A model generated the notes under the pieces. It saw nothing but the letters and a program-made list of their open reading frames with translations. It had not been told where the DNA came from and ran no database searches. Shown here piece by piece: positions 8,634-17,098 of a DNA stretch of 64,000 nucleotides. The stretch is from CAVZYN01 sp963779515. Its GTDB lineage: Bacteria > Pseudomonadota > Alphaproteobacteria > Rhizobiales > Hyphomicrobiaceae. Numbering within the stretch: the first letter of the stretch is position 1; every line of letters begins with the position of its first letter. The DNA lies in the NCBI GenBank assembly GCA_963779515.1, contig CAVZYN010000018.1, positions 673,187 to 737,186 on the forward strand. Reading direction: 5' to 3'. A program made the position numbers and the translations under genes.

Positions 8634-9656
8634 ATGGCCAAGCATCGCGGACGCGGCATGTCGTCCATGAACTATCCGATCGGAATGAACCTTGGCGGCG
8701 ACCCAAGTCAGGCCCTCGTGCACTCGAATCCGACCGGAAAATTCACGGTCTCCCTCTCGGCCATCGATTTGGGCCAGGGCATGAAGTCCGTGACGCGCCA
8801 GATCGCGGCCGAAACCCTCGGTGTCCCGATCGAAGACGTCTACGTCGATACGGCTGACTCGGACACCGGGCCCCACGACATGGGCAGCTTCGCATCCCGC
8901 GGCACCCACCGCGTCGGCAATGCCGTGATTGTCGCCGCCAAGGAAGCGCGCGGCGTCATGATGGAAGCCGCCGCCGAAGAACTCGAAGTCAACGCCGCCG
9001 ACCTCGACACCGACGGCAAAGGCAATATCCACGTCAAAGGCGCGCCGCACCGGTCCATCTCCACCAAGGACGTCGCCATTGCCGCACAGTTCCGGCAGGG
9101 CAAAACCATCGCCGGCCGGGGCATTTTTTTGGTGCCGCTCTCCGACGTCAATCCCGAAACCGGCGAGATGTCGCCGGCCACCTGCTACGCGCATTCGTGC
9201 CTCGTCGCCGAGGTCGAGGTCGACGATGAGACCGGCGAAGTCTCGGTCATCAAGATGGACTCTGCTTACGAGCTTGGCCGCGCCTTGAACCCGAAAATGG
9301 TCGAGCAGCAACTCGTCGGCGGCGCTTGGATGGGGATCAGTCACGCGCTCTACGAAACGCCGGAACCTTACTATCCAGATCCAAGCCACGGACCGCGCGA
9401 CTTCAACGAATACCTGATGCCGGGCCCCGGCGAGATGACTCCGCACGATATCGCCGTGCTGGAGCGTCCCGCGCCCGACGCGCCTTTCGGCGGCAAGGGT
9501 CCCGGCGAAATGTGCGCCAATCCGGTGCTGCCGGCCATCTCGAACGCGATCTTCAATGCCGTCGGCGTCCGCTTGAACGAGCTGCCGATGACGCCCGAGA
9601 AGGTGCTGCGCGCGATCAAGGCGCAAGGTGGCGCCAAGCCTCAGGCGCGCAGGTAA
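8634..9656 (+). CDS. Molybdenum-cofactor subunit, C-terminal half (split large subunit)
   Basis: 340 residues corresponding to the second Mo-binding domain of a CoxL/XDH large subunit: GRGMSS..., LSAIDLGQGMKSVTRQIAAE, YVDTADSDTGPHDMGSFASR, SCLVAEVEVDDETGEV and the C-terminal GGKGPGEMCANPVLPAI, where the Glu matches the catalytic Glu of xanthine-dehydrogenase family enzymes. A GGAGG ribosome site at 8622-8626 lies seven bases before the ATG, and the gene starts one base after the TGA of the N-terminal half. This supports a genuine two-polypeptide subunit. It should assemble with the N-terminal half, the Fe-S and the FAD subunits. Confidence 0.9.
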   Translation: MAKHRGRGMSSMNYPIGMNLGGDPSQALVHSNPTGKFTVSLSAIDLGQGMKSVTRQIAAETLGVPIEDVYVDTADSDTGPHDMGSFASRGTHRVGNAVIVAAKEARGVMMEAAAEELEVNAADLDTDGKGNIHVKGAPHRSISTKDVAIAAQFRQGKTIAGRGIFLVPLSDVNPETGEMSPATCYAHSCLVAEVEVDDETGEVSVIKMDSAYELGRALNPKMVEQQLVGGAWMGISHALYETPEPYYPDPSHGPRDFNEYLMPGPGEMTPHDIAVLERPAPDAPFGGKGPGEMCANPVLPAISNAIFNAVGVRLNELPMTPEKVLRAIKAQGGAKPQARR

Positions 9657-9662
9657 CCATCG

Positions 9663-10544
9663 ATGGCGGTGCGCGCAAACTACGTTGGCATTGATAGCCC
9701 CGCGGCCGTCGAAGCGGCGTTGCGGTCCGCCTACTATCTGGCCGACGACGGCATCGCGACCGCCACCTATCTGGCGCTTGCCCTCGGCAAGCCGTTGCTG
9801 CTCGAAGGTGCACCTGGGGTCGGCAAGACCGAGGCTGCAAAAGCCATCGCCGCCGTGCTTGGCCGCCGCCTGATCCGCCTCCAGTGCTACGAAGGCATCG
9901 ACGCCTCCGCCGCACTCTATGAATGGAACTACCCGCGCCAGATGCTGGCGATCCGCCAGGCTGGTGATCAATCGATCGACATCTACCGCGACGAATTCCT
10001 GATCCAGCGGCCCATGCTCGAGGCGCTCAGGAACTCGAACGACGCCGTGCTGCTGATCGACGAAATCGACCGCTCCGACCACGAGTTCGAAGCGTTTCTG
10101 CTGGAGTTCCTCTCCGACTTCCAGATCTCGATTCCCGAGCGCGGCACCATCCGCGCGGATGATCGCCCCGTCGTCTTGCTGACGTCGAACCGGACTCGCG
10201 ATCTCCATGAAGCGCTACGCCGCCGCTGCGTCTACCATTGGATCGATTACCCCTCCGAGGCCCGCGAAATCCAGATCATCCTGCTGCGCGCATCCAGCGT
10301 CGCCGAGCGCACCGCCGCCGCCGTCGTCAAAGCTGTCGGACAGTTGCGCCGCGAACCGCTGACCAAGCCTCCGGGCGTCGCCGAGTCCGTCGAGTGGGCC
10401 GAAGGCGCGACCCTGCTCAACAAGCAGGGCGTGGCTTGGCCGCAGGCCTTCAAGCGCGCGATCGGTCTCGCGCTGAAGGACGAAGAGGATCTGCGCTTCA
10501 TCGCCCCGCGCATCGACGCGCTGTTGTCGGAGGCCGTGCGATGA
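9663..10544 (+). CDS. MoxR-family AAA+ ATPase (CoxD-like maturation factor)
   Basis: 293 residues. Walker A is GAPGVGKTEAAKAIA, Walker B is VLLIDEIDRSD, and sensor-1 is VLLTSNRTRDL. In cox operons the MoxR ATPase CoxD and the VWA protein CoxE mature the active site of the molybdenum hydroxylase; the same pair directly follows the Mo subunit here. The TGA overlaps the ATG of the VWA gene (ATGA), as is usual for this chaperone pair. High confidence in the family; the maturation role rests on genome context. Confidence 0.92.
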   Translation: MAVRANYVGIDSPAAVEAALRSAYYLADDGIATATYLALALGKPLLLEGAPGVGKTEAAKAIAAVLGRRLIRLQCYEGIDASAALYEWNYPRQMLAIRQAGDQSIDIYRDEFLIQRPMLEALRNSNDAVLLIDEIDRSDHEFEAFLLEFLSDFQISIPERGTIRADDRPVVLLTSNRTRDLHEALRRRCVYHWIDYPSEAREIQIILLRASSVAERTAAAVVKAVGQLRREPLTKPPGVAESVEWAEGATLLNKQGVAWPQAFKRAIGLALKDEEDLRFIAPRIDALLSEAVR

Positions 10545-11662
10545 GGGGAGGGGATCTGGTCCCGCGCGCCGTCTATCCGTTCTTCACGTTCCCCGCGCTG
10601 CTGCGCGCAAACGGTTTTGCCGTGGCGCCTGAGCAAACGGCGACATTCATCGAGGCAATCGAGCTTCTCGGTCCCCGTTCCATCGACGATATCCGCCGCG
10701 CCGGCCGCGCCATCCTCGCGCCGCCGCCCGAGCGCATCGCCGCCTACGACGCCCTCTTCGACGCCCATTTCCTCGATGGCGCGATGACGCTGGACGGCGA
10801 GATGGAGGGCGAAACCGACGCCATCAAGGTGCAGGAAGATCAAAGCGGGTTCGACCCACCCGAACTCTCCGGCGAGGTCAATGAGGCGGGGCAGACCGCC
10901 GTCGGTGCCGAGGCGCTGACGGCCCGGCAGTTCGCGCCCGTCTCCGACGGCGCAGCACTTCGCCGCCTCGCCAAATCTCTGCCGCTGCGCGTGCCCCGCC
11001 GGCGCGGCTATCGATTTCGCCTCGCCCGTCGCGGCACCCGCATCGATTTGCGGCGCGCCCTCAAGACCGCCGTGCGCAACGACGGCGAGATCATGGCGCT
11101 GCCCCAACTGAAACGGCGCGCCCGCCCGCGCCGGGTGCTGTGCTTGATCGACGTCTCGGGCTCCATGAAAGAGCGCACCGACGCGCACTTGCGGCTCGCG
11201 CATGCCATCGCGCAAGCGTTGCCGATGGTCGAGACATTCACTTTCGGAACGCGCCTCACCCGCGTCACCCGCGCGTTGAAGCTCAAGCGTCGCGATCAGG
11301 CATTGGCCACCGCCGCCGACCTCGTCAGCGACTGGGACGGTGGCACGCGCATTGGCGATGCGCTGCAGGCGTTTCTCGCCGTACCCCGCTTTGCCGGCTA
11401 CGCGCGCGGCGCGATCGTCTTGGTGATCTCCGACGGCCTCGAACGCGGCGATCCAGCCGCCATGCGCGACGCCGTCGCGCGATTGTCCCGGCGCGCCTGG
11501 CGATTGTCGTGGCTGTCGCCCTTGGCGATCGGGCGCGAATTCAAACCTGAGACCGAAGCGCTGAAGGCCATCATGCCGTTCCTCGACGATCTCAGCGACG
11601 GCAGCTCCATCGATGCGATCACCACTCACATATTGCGTTTGGGTTCGGGACGAGCAGCATGA
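10541..11662 (+). CDS. VWA-domain protein, CoxE family
   Basis: 373 residues. The first ~190 form a helical, partly acidic region; from about residue 200 a CoxE-type von Willebrand factor A domain follows with an intact MIDAS start VLCLIDVSGSMKERTD, a central DWDGGTRIGDAL segment and IVLVISDGLERGD. It pairs with the upstream MoxR ATPase, overlapping it by four bases, and its own stop overlaps the next gene by four bases. A longer in-frame reading upstream runs out of phase over the MoxR gene and is not used. Role inferred: metal- or sulfur-dependent maturation of the Mo hydroxylase. Confidence 0.92.
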   Translation: MRGGDLVPRAVYPFFTFPALLRANGFAVAPEQTATFIEAIELLGPRSIDDIRRAGRAILAPPPERIAAYDALFDAHFLDGAMTLDGEMEGETDAIKVQEDQSGFDPPELSGEVNEAGQTAVGAEALTARQFAPVSDGAALRRLAKSLPLRVPRRRGYRFRLARRGTRIDLRRALKTAVRNDGEIMALPQLKRRARPRRVLCLIDVSGSMKERTDAHLRLAHAIAQALPMVETFTFGTRLTRVTRALKLKRRDQALATAADLVSDWDGGTRIGDALQAFLAVPRFAGYARGAIVLVISDGLERGDPAAMRDAVARLSRRAWRLSWLSPLAIGREFKPETEALKAIMPFLDDLSDGSSIDAITTHILRLGSGRAA

Positions 11663-12558
11663 CCGCTACAACGCCCGTGATCGACGCCCATCATCACATC
11701 TGGATCCAGTCGGATCTGCCCTGGCTCGTCGGGCCAATGCAACCGCGCATCTTTGGCCCCTATGAACCGATCCGCCGCGACTATCTGATCGGCGAGTTCT
11801 TACAGGACGCGACCGGTGCGGGTGTGACCAAGTCGGTATACGTGCAAGCAAACTGGCCGAAGGAAAACGCCGTCGGCGAAGCCGCTTGGGTCCAGAAGGT
11901 CGCCGATGAAACCGGCTGGCCGCACGGCATCGTTGGTTACGCGGACCTGCTGGTACCCGACATCCGGCCAGCCCTCGACCAACTCGCAAAGCTTCCGCTG
12001 ATGCGCGGCATTCGCATGCAGCTGCACTGGCACGAAAACCCCGAATACCGGTTTGCCAGCCGGCCGGACTTAGCTCTCGATCCGGTCGTGCAGCGCAATA
12101 TCGCGGCGCTGGCCGCCTACGATTGGACCTTTGATCTGCAAGTCTTCACGTCGCAAATGGCGGACGCAGCACGTCTCGCCGAGGCCTGCCCCAAGGTCAC
12201 GTTCATTCTGCAGCACGCAGGCATGCTCGAGGATCTCTCGCCCGCGGGACGCGTGGCGTGGAGGTCCGGCATGCAACGCCTCGCGGCTTGCCCAAACGTG
12301 GTGTCGAAGCTTTCGGGCCTCGGCACGTTTCTCCACCGCAACGACGCGGCGCACATCGCCGATGTCGTGCGCGACACACTTTCGATCTTTGGCCCGAACG
12401 GTTGCATGTTCGGCTCGAACTTTCCCATCGAAAAGCTTTGGACCGGCTACGGCGACCTGATCGCGGCTTACCGCGCAGCCCTCACGCACCTGTCACCCCA
12501 AGATCGCGCCGCCGTCTTTCATGACACGGCAGCACGCGTTTATCGCCTATCCAATTGA
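11659..12558 (+). CDS. Amidohydrolase_2 family hydrolase (fuconolactonase/dicarboxylate-hydrolase-like TIM barrel)
   Basis: 299 residues. The metal-site signature VIDAHHHIWIQSD lies at the N terminus, a central TFILQHAGMLEDLS segment provides the His ligand of strand 5-6, and FGSNFPIEKLW is the C-terminal catalytic Asp/Ser-type loop seen in this family. Members hydrolyse lactones or decarboxylate ring-cleavage products. The start overlaps the CoxE-like stop (ATGA), so it belongs to the same transcript. It probably opens or hydrolyses a product made by the molybdenum hydroxylase; the substrate is unknown. Confidence 0.85.
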   Translation: MTATTPVIDAHHHIWIQSDLPWLVGPMQPRIFGPYEPIRRDYLIGEFLQDATGAGVTKSVYVQANWPKENAVGEAAWVQKVADETGWPHGIVGYADLLVPDIRPALDQLAKLPLMRGIRMQLHWHENPEYRFASRPDLALDPVVQRNIAALAAYDWTFDLQVFTSQMADAARLAEACPKVTFILQHAGMLEDLSPAGRVAWRSGMQRLAACPNVVSKLSGLGTFLHRNDAAHIADVVRDTLSIFGPNGCMFGSNFPIEKLWTGYGDLIAAYRAALTHLSPQDRAAVFHDTAARVYRLSN

Positions 12559-12586
12559 TCTGACTTGCTCTGGAGGAACAACAGCA

Positions 12587-13435
12587 ATGGCATTGGAAAT
12601 TAAAGTTCTCGACTACGGCGACATTGAATTGGAATCGAGCTTTCTCGTCTTGGGCCGCGGCTGTGGCCGCACGCGCCGCGTGGCGACGCTCGGCTTCTTG
12701 ATCATGGGCGGCACCTATCCGATCGTCGTCGATACCGGATACCGCTCCAACCAGATCATGGAAACGCTCGGCATGCGCGGGCTGCAGTTCCACGAGAACA
12801 TGATCGAAAACCAGTTGAAGCGGCATGGCGTCCGCATGGGCGACGTGCGTTACGTCCTGCATACGCATCTGCACATCGACCACGCCGGCAAGGACGATCT
12901 CTTCCCCATGAATACAACCGTGGTGATCAACCGCAAGGAACTCGAGTATTCGGTGTCCGGCCTGATGCACCCGCAGTATCCCGCGCCCGACATCAAGCAT
13001 CTCATCGATCGCCTGCACACCAAGTCTGCCTTGCGCCTGCTCGATCTCGAGTTGATGGGTGAGACCGAGGTCATCCCGGGCGTCACCGTCGAAGCTGCCG
13101 GTGCCCATACGGAAGGGTCGATGAACGTCCACGTGCAGACGGCGGAAGGCCGCGCGACGATCTGCGGCGACGTCATCTACGACTTCAACGACCAGATCAT
13201 CGAGCCGTATCACCGCATCATGGACTGGGAAGTTCAGGTGACCGGCAACCACGGCACATCGAAGCGCCAGGAAATGGCGGCGGTGCGCAAATTGCTCAAT
13301 GGCGCGAAGTTCCTGCTCCCCGTGCATGACCGCCCGGCCAAGATTGAAGGCGGCAACGTCGTCGGGCGTCTGCACGAGCAGGTCCCAGGGCCTCTCACGC
13401 AGACCGTCGCCAAGCGCAATTGGTTCCCGGCCTGA
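12587..13435 (+). CDS. N-acyl-homoserine-lactonase-family metallo-beta-lactamase-fold hydrolase
   Basis: 282 residues. The zinc motif is LHTHLHIDHAGKDD; additional ligands are in GAHTEGSMNVHV and ICGDVIYDFND, with a C-terminal LLPVHDRPAKI. The sequence is of the AhlD/AttM lactonase group by pattern, but in this operon a catabolic lactone is more likely than a quorum signal. The ATG at 12587 is preceded by TGGAGGAACA, a good ribosome site; the upstream in-frame ATG at 12521 lies inside the previous gene. Confidence 0.85.
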   Translation: MALEIKVLDYGDIELESSFLVLGRGCGRTRRVATLGFLIMGGTYPIVVDTGYRSNQIMETLGMRGLQFHENMIENQLKRHGVRMGDVRYVLHTHLHIDHAGKDDLFPMNTTVVINRKELEYSVSGLMHPQYPAPDIKHLIDRLHTKSALRLLDLELMGETEVIPGVTVEAAGAHTEGSMNVHVQTAEGRATICGDVIYDFNDQIIEPYHRIMDWEVQVTGNHGTSKRQEMAAVRKLLNGAKFLLPVHDRPAKIEGGNVVGRLHEQVPGPLTQTVAKRNWFPA

Positions 13436-13475
13436 GGCGGCGGTTTCGCGATGGCGGCACAACGATAGGTGATCG

Positions 13476-15122
13476 ATGACGCACTCAGCCTTGCGCCGGC
13501 AGTTCGAAGATCTGATCGACGTCTATGCACCCGTCGGACAGATCGGGACCGGGTTCACCTTCACGGAGGGCCCGATCTGGCATCCGCGCGATCACTATCT
13601 CCTGTTCTCGGACATGCCGGCCGACGTGCGTCGCCGGTGGGACGAGAAAGGCGGCGTGCGGGTCGTCCGGCCCACCTCGAACAAGCACAACGGTCTTACC
13701 TACGACGCCGATCTCAATCTGATCGTCTGCGAGCATGGAACGTCAAGTCTGGTCCGCGAGTGGCCTGACGGCCGCCGCGAAGTCTTGGCATCGCACTACA
13801 ACGGTCTCGAACTCAACAGTCCGAACGACGTCTGCGTTCACTCGAGCGGCGCCCTCTATTTCAGCGATCCCTGGTACGGCCGCATGCCCGTCTACGGCGT
13901 CGAGCGGCCGCGCCAATTGGGCTTTCAAGGCGTCTATCGCGTTGAGCCCGACGGCACCGGTCTGCGGCTGTTGGTCGATCGCACGCTGTTCGACCAGCCG
14001 AATGGCCTCTGCTTCTCGCCCGATGAAAAGCGGCTCTATGTCAACGACACCGCGCAGGCGAACATTCGCGTGTTCGATGTCTTGTCCGACGGCACGCTTG
14101 GTGCACCACGGATGTTTGCAAGTGGCCTCAAGTCCGACCTTGAGCCCGGTCTTCCAGATGGCATGAAATGCGATCTCTTCGGCAATATCTGGGTGACGGC
14201 GCCCGGTGGGATCTGGGTGTATGCGCCCAACGGCGAACTCCTCGGCAAAGTGCGCATTCCCGAACTCGCCTCGAACCTCAATTGGGGTGGTCCAGACTTC
14301 CGCACTCTATTCGTGACCGCGACACACTCGGTCTATCACGTGCGCACCAAGGCCGGTCCGCGCATCGAGCCCTACATGCGGCCGCGCGCGGCCGGTGTGC
14401 AGACCGCGCCACCCGTCCTGCAGTCGGGAGTGGCGCCCGCTCCCGCGCCACCCAAGTTGCCTCAGAATATGTCCCCGCCACCCTCGTCAAATCCAGGTGT
14501 ACCCATGCGCAACGGAAGCTTTCAACTCGATGCGCGGCGGTGCGCCCTGATCGTCCAGGATATGCAGAACGACGTGATGATTGAAGGCGGCGCATTTGCA
14601 TCGACCGGATCGCCGGTACATGCGCGCCAGCAAAATGTCGTCGCCAACTCGCGACGCCTGATGGACGCCTGCCGCGCGCGCGGCGTCGCAATCATCCATG
14701 TCTGGTTTGTGGTCGGGCCTGGTGCGCCCGGCTTGACGCTTAATTGCCCCCTGTTCGAAGGTCTTGCCGACGCCAAGGCGCTGATCCGCGGCACCTGGGG
14801 CGCGCAGCCCGCGCAAGGTCTCGAACCTCAGCCCGGCGACTTCGTGGTCGAAAAGATGCGCATGAGCGCCTGGGAAGGCTCCAACCTCGAGACGATCCTG
14901 AAAGGCACCGGCCGCGACGTCATCATCAACACCGGCGCCTGGACCAACATGTCGGTCGAGCACACCGCGCGCACCGCCGCCGACAAAGGCTATTACGTCG
15001 TCGTCCCTGAAGACGCGTGCTCCACCATGAATGCCGATTGGCACAATGCCTCGATCAACTTTGCCCTGACCAATGTGGCCGTCGTCACCAAGGTCGACGA
15101 GGTCATTGCCGCACTTGGCTGA
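13476..15122 (+). CDS. Fusion of SMP-30/gluconolactonase and isochorismatase-like hydrolase
   Basis: 548 residues with two catalytic modules. Residues ~1-305 form an SMP-30 beta-propeller with the metal ligands TEGPIWHP (Glu), LNSPNDV (Asn), QPNGLCFSPDE (Asn) and LPDGMKCD (Asp). A Pro-rich linker (~305-350) follows. Residues ~355-548 form an isochorismatase-like domain with the Asp of VQDMQND, the Lys of FVVEKMRMSAWEG and the GAWTNMSVEHTAR segment. In this last motif the position normally holding the nucleophilic Cys is Ser, so either the chemistry differs or amidase activity is lost. Last gene of the operon; lactone opening plus amide hydrolysis would suit breakdown of a hydroxylated N-heterocycle (inference). 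Confidence 0.85.
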   Translation: MTHSALRRQFEDLIDVYAPVGQIGTGFTFTEGPIWHPRDHYLLFSDMPADVRRRWDEKGGVRVVRPTSNKHNGLTYDADLNLIVCEHGTSSLVREWPDGRREVLASHYNGLELNSPNDVCVHSSGALYFSDPWYGRMPVYGVERPRQLGFQGVYRVEPDGTGLRLLVDRTLFDQPNGLCFSPDEKRLYVNDTAQANIRVFDVLSDGTLGAPRMFASGLKSDLEPGLPDGMKCDLFGNIWVTAPGGIWVYAPNGELLGKVRIPELASNLNWGGPDFRTLFVTATHSVYHVRTKAGPRIEPYMRPRAAGVQTAPPVLQSGVAPAPAPPKLPQNMSPPPSSNPGVPMRNGSFQLDARRCALIVQDMQNDVMIEGGAFASTGSPVHARQQNVVANSRRLMDACRARGVAIIHVWFVVGPGAPGLTLNCPLFEGLADAKALIRGTWGAQPAQGLEPQPGDFVVEKMRMSAWEGSNLETILKGTGRDVIINTGAWTNMSVEHTARTAADKGYYVVVPEDACSTMNADWHNASINFALTNVAVVTKVDEVIAALG

Positions 15123-15137
15123 GCCGCCAAGTCCTTC

Positions 15138-16037
15138 TCAAATCACCACGACGCCGCGATGCTGCGCCTCGCCCTCGGGTTCGACGTGAATGAGGACCTC
15201 TGAGTCGGGAACCGCCGCTTTCAGTGCATCCTCGAGCCGGTCGCAGATCTCATGTGCCGACGCGACCGTCATCGTGCCCGGTACGACAAGATGAAACTCG
15301 ATGAACGTAGCTCGCCCGGCGGTGCGTGTCTTGAGGTCATGCGCCTCGAGCGCGCCGCTCGCGTTCTGCGAGATGAGCTTTCGGATCTCGCGCGCGACAT
15401 CCGCCGTGACGGCTTCATCCATCAAGCCGCTGAACGATTGGCGCATGATCCTGTACCCCGCCCACAGAATGTTCATGGCGACCAGCGCCGCAAGCAGCGG
15501 ATCGAGAAACCACCAGCCGGTGGCGATCGCGAGCAGCAACCCGATGATGACACCGGCGGACGTGACGACGTCCGTGACGAGATGCCAGCCATCCGCGACC
15601 AGCGCCGGCGAGCGGTGCATCCGGCCATCGCGGATCAGAAACGCGGCCCAGCCTGCGTTGATCAGCGCCGCGAACCCGTTGATGATGAGACCGTCGCGCG
15701 CCGCCGTCAGTGGGCGCGGATTGAACAGCGCGCCATAGGCTTCATGCAAGACGGCAAGCGCGGCGACCACGATCAGCACGCCCTCGAGGACCGCTGAGAA
15801 ATACTCGGCCTTATGATGCCCGAACTGATGGTGCCGGTCCGCCGGCCGCCGCGCCACTTCGATCGCGGCCAAAGCGACGATTGCGGTGATGACGTTGACG
15901 ATGCTCTCCAGCGCGTCCGAGTAGAGCGCGACACTGCCGGTTTTGAGATACGCCAGATACTTCAGCCCCATGACGCCGGTGGCGACGGCGATGGAGCTGA
16001 CGGCAATCCAGCGAATGCGGGTTTGAGCGTTGGTCAT
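15138..16037 (-). CDS. Cation diffusion facilitator (CDF) family divalent-metal efflux transporter
   Basis: 299 residues with six predicted membrane segments and a C-terminal cytoplasmic domain. Metal-site residues are visible in ALYSDALESIVNV (TM2), RHHQFGHHKAEYFSAVLEG (loop/TM3) and VADGWHLVTDVVTSAG (TM5). The C-terminal domain has EFHLVVPG and SEVLIHVEPEG. The ATG at 16037 (MTNAQTRIRW) is the likely start; an upstream extension in frame adds 42 residues without homology. It exports Zn, Fe, Co or similar ions; specificity cannot be set. It converges with the fusion gene 15 bp away. Confidence 0.9.
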   Translation of the reverse strand: MTNAQTRIRWIAVSSIAVATGVMGLKYLAYLKTGSVALYSDALESIVNVITAIVALAAIEVARRPADRHHQFGHHKAEYFSAVLEGVLIVVAALAVLHEAYGALFNPRPLTAARDGLIINGFAALINAGWAAFLIRDGRMHRSPALVADGWHLVTDVVTSAGVIIGLLLAIATGWWFLDPLLAALVAMNILWAGYRIMRQSFSGLMDEAVTADVAREIRKLISQNASGALEAHDLKTRTAGRATFIEFHLVVPGTMTVASAHEICDRLEDALKAAVPDSEVLIHVEPEGEAQHRGVVVI

Positions 16038-16274
16038 GGCCGTGCTTGCAGGTCTGTAAAATCGACGGAATGCCATGTCTCGACAAACTGTGCCAGCAAA
16101 GGTTTGAGCGCCCGGCAGAGCGTCTTTCCACAGGTTTTCCAGTTCCCCAAGTAGTCGGAGCAATCCGAATCGTCGTGAAAGTCATGGTTGCATCGTCGAT
16201 CGGTGTCCGCCGCCGCCCGCGCGTCCTACCCGCCCACCCTGACTGATCGGGCGTCAGCCCCGCAGGAGACCGAA

Positions 16275-17096
16275 ATGGCAAACTTCACGACCCACATTGC
16301 CGTCGGCACGCTCGTGAGTGGCACCCTGGCGACGGTAACGCTGGCCGCTGATGCGGTCGCGCCGGAAAACCTCGTCGCCGTGACACTGGCGGGCGTGGTC
16401 GGCTCGGTGCTGCCCGATATCGATCTGAAGGACTCGCGCCCCAGCCGCGCGCTGTTTTCCGGCCTGGCCGTGTTCTTCTCCTTCGTTGTGCTGTTCTCCG
16501 TTGCCGATAAGTATTCCGTCGCCGAACTCTGGCTGCTCTGGATGGGCACGCTTCTGGGAGTTCGCTACATCGCCCATGGCGTCTTCCATCGCATGAGCTA
16601 CCATCGCGGCATCTACCACTCGATACTCGCCGCTGTGTTCTTTGCCTTCTTCACCGCGGTCATATTCAGATATCTCGTCAAACGGCCGGATGGCGTCGCC
16701 TGGCTGGCTGGCTGCTTCATGTTCGCTGGTTTTATGACGCATTTGATCCTCGATGAAATCTACTCGGTCGACGTTCTGGACACCCGGATCAAGGCGTCGT
16801 TCGGCACCGCGGTGAAGCTGATCGACACCAAGCACTATGGGCACTCGGCGGCCATGGGCGTCGCCACCGTACTTGCATTCCTCGCAACCCCACCGGCAAA
16901 ACCGCTTTTTGACGGAATGCAGGAGGCGCGCGTCCGAACCGTCTTCACCGAGCGTCTCCTCCCGAAGAACCGGAACATCTGGTTTGGCATCGACGTCGCA
17001 AAGCTCGGTGCTGAACGCGGCTGGCTGAAGCGCGGCGAGCCCGCAACGCCAAACGCGAATACCATCACCACCGGTTCGATCCCGGCGCCCAAATAG
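16275..17096 (+). CDS. YdjM-like membrane-bound metal-dependent hydrolase family protein
   Basis: 273 residues. Family features are MANFTTHIAVG at the N terminus, GSVLPDIDLKDSRPSR, the YHRGIYHSILAA histidine segment and FMTHLILDEIYSVD, with four to five hydrophobic stretches between. These match the YdjM/DUF457 inner-membrane family. The C-terminal ~90 residues are soluble and not recognised. The ATG at 16275 has AGGAG upstream; a longer reading to 16188 lacks homology. Function in the cell unknown. Confidence 0.8.
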   Translation: MANFTTHIAVGTLVSGTLATVTLAADAVAPENLVAVTLAGVVGSVLPDIDLKDSRPSRALFSGLAVFFSFVVLFSVADKYSVAELWLLWMGTLLGVRYIAHGVFHRMSYHRGIYHSILAAVFFAFFTAVIFRYLVKRPDGVAWLAGCFMFAGFMTHLILDEIYSVDVLDTRIKASFGTAVKLIDTKHYGHSAAMGVATVLAFLATPPAKPLFDGMQEARVRTVFTERLLPKNRNIWFGIDVAKLGAERGWLKRGEPATPNANTITTGSIPAPK

Positions 17097-17098
17097 CC

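Noticed and set aside
7004..9656. Carbon monoxide dehydrogenase large subunit
   Set aside because: Gene order resembles cox, but the AYxCSFR active-site loop is missing and the local motif is STAMRGFG, typical of xanthine-dehydrogenase-like enzymes.
12587..13435. Quorum-quenching AHL lactonase
   Set aside because: The fold fits, but the gene is in a catabolic operon and family membership alone does not show AHL as substrate.
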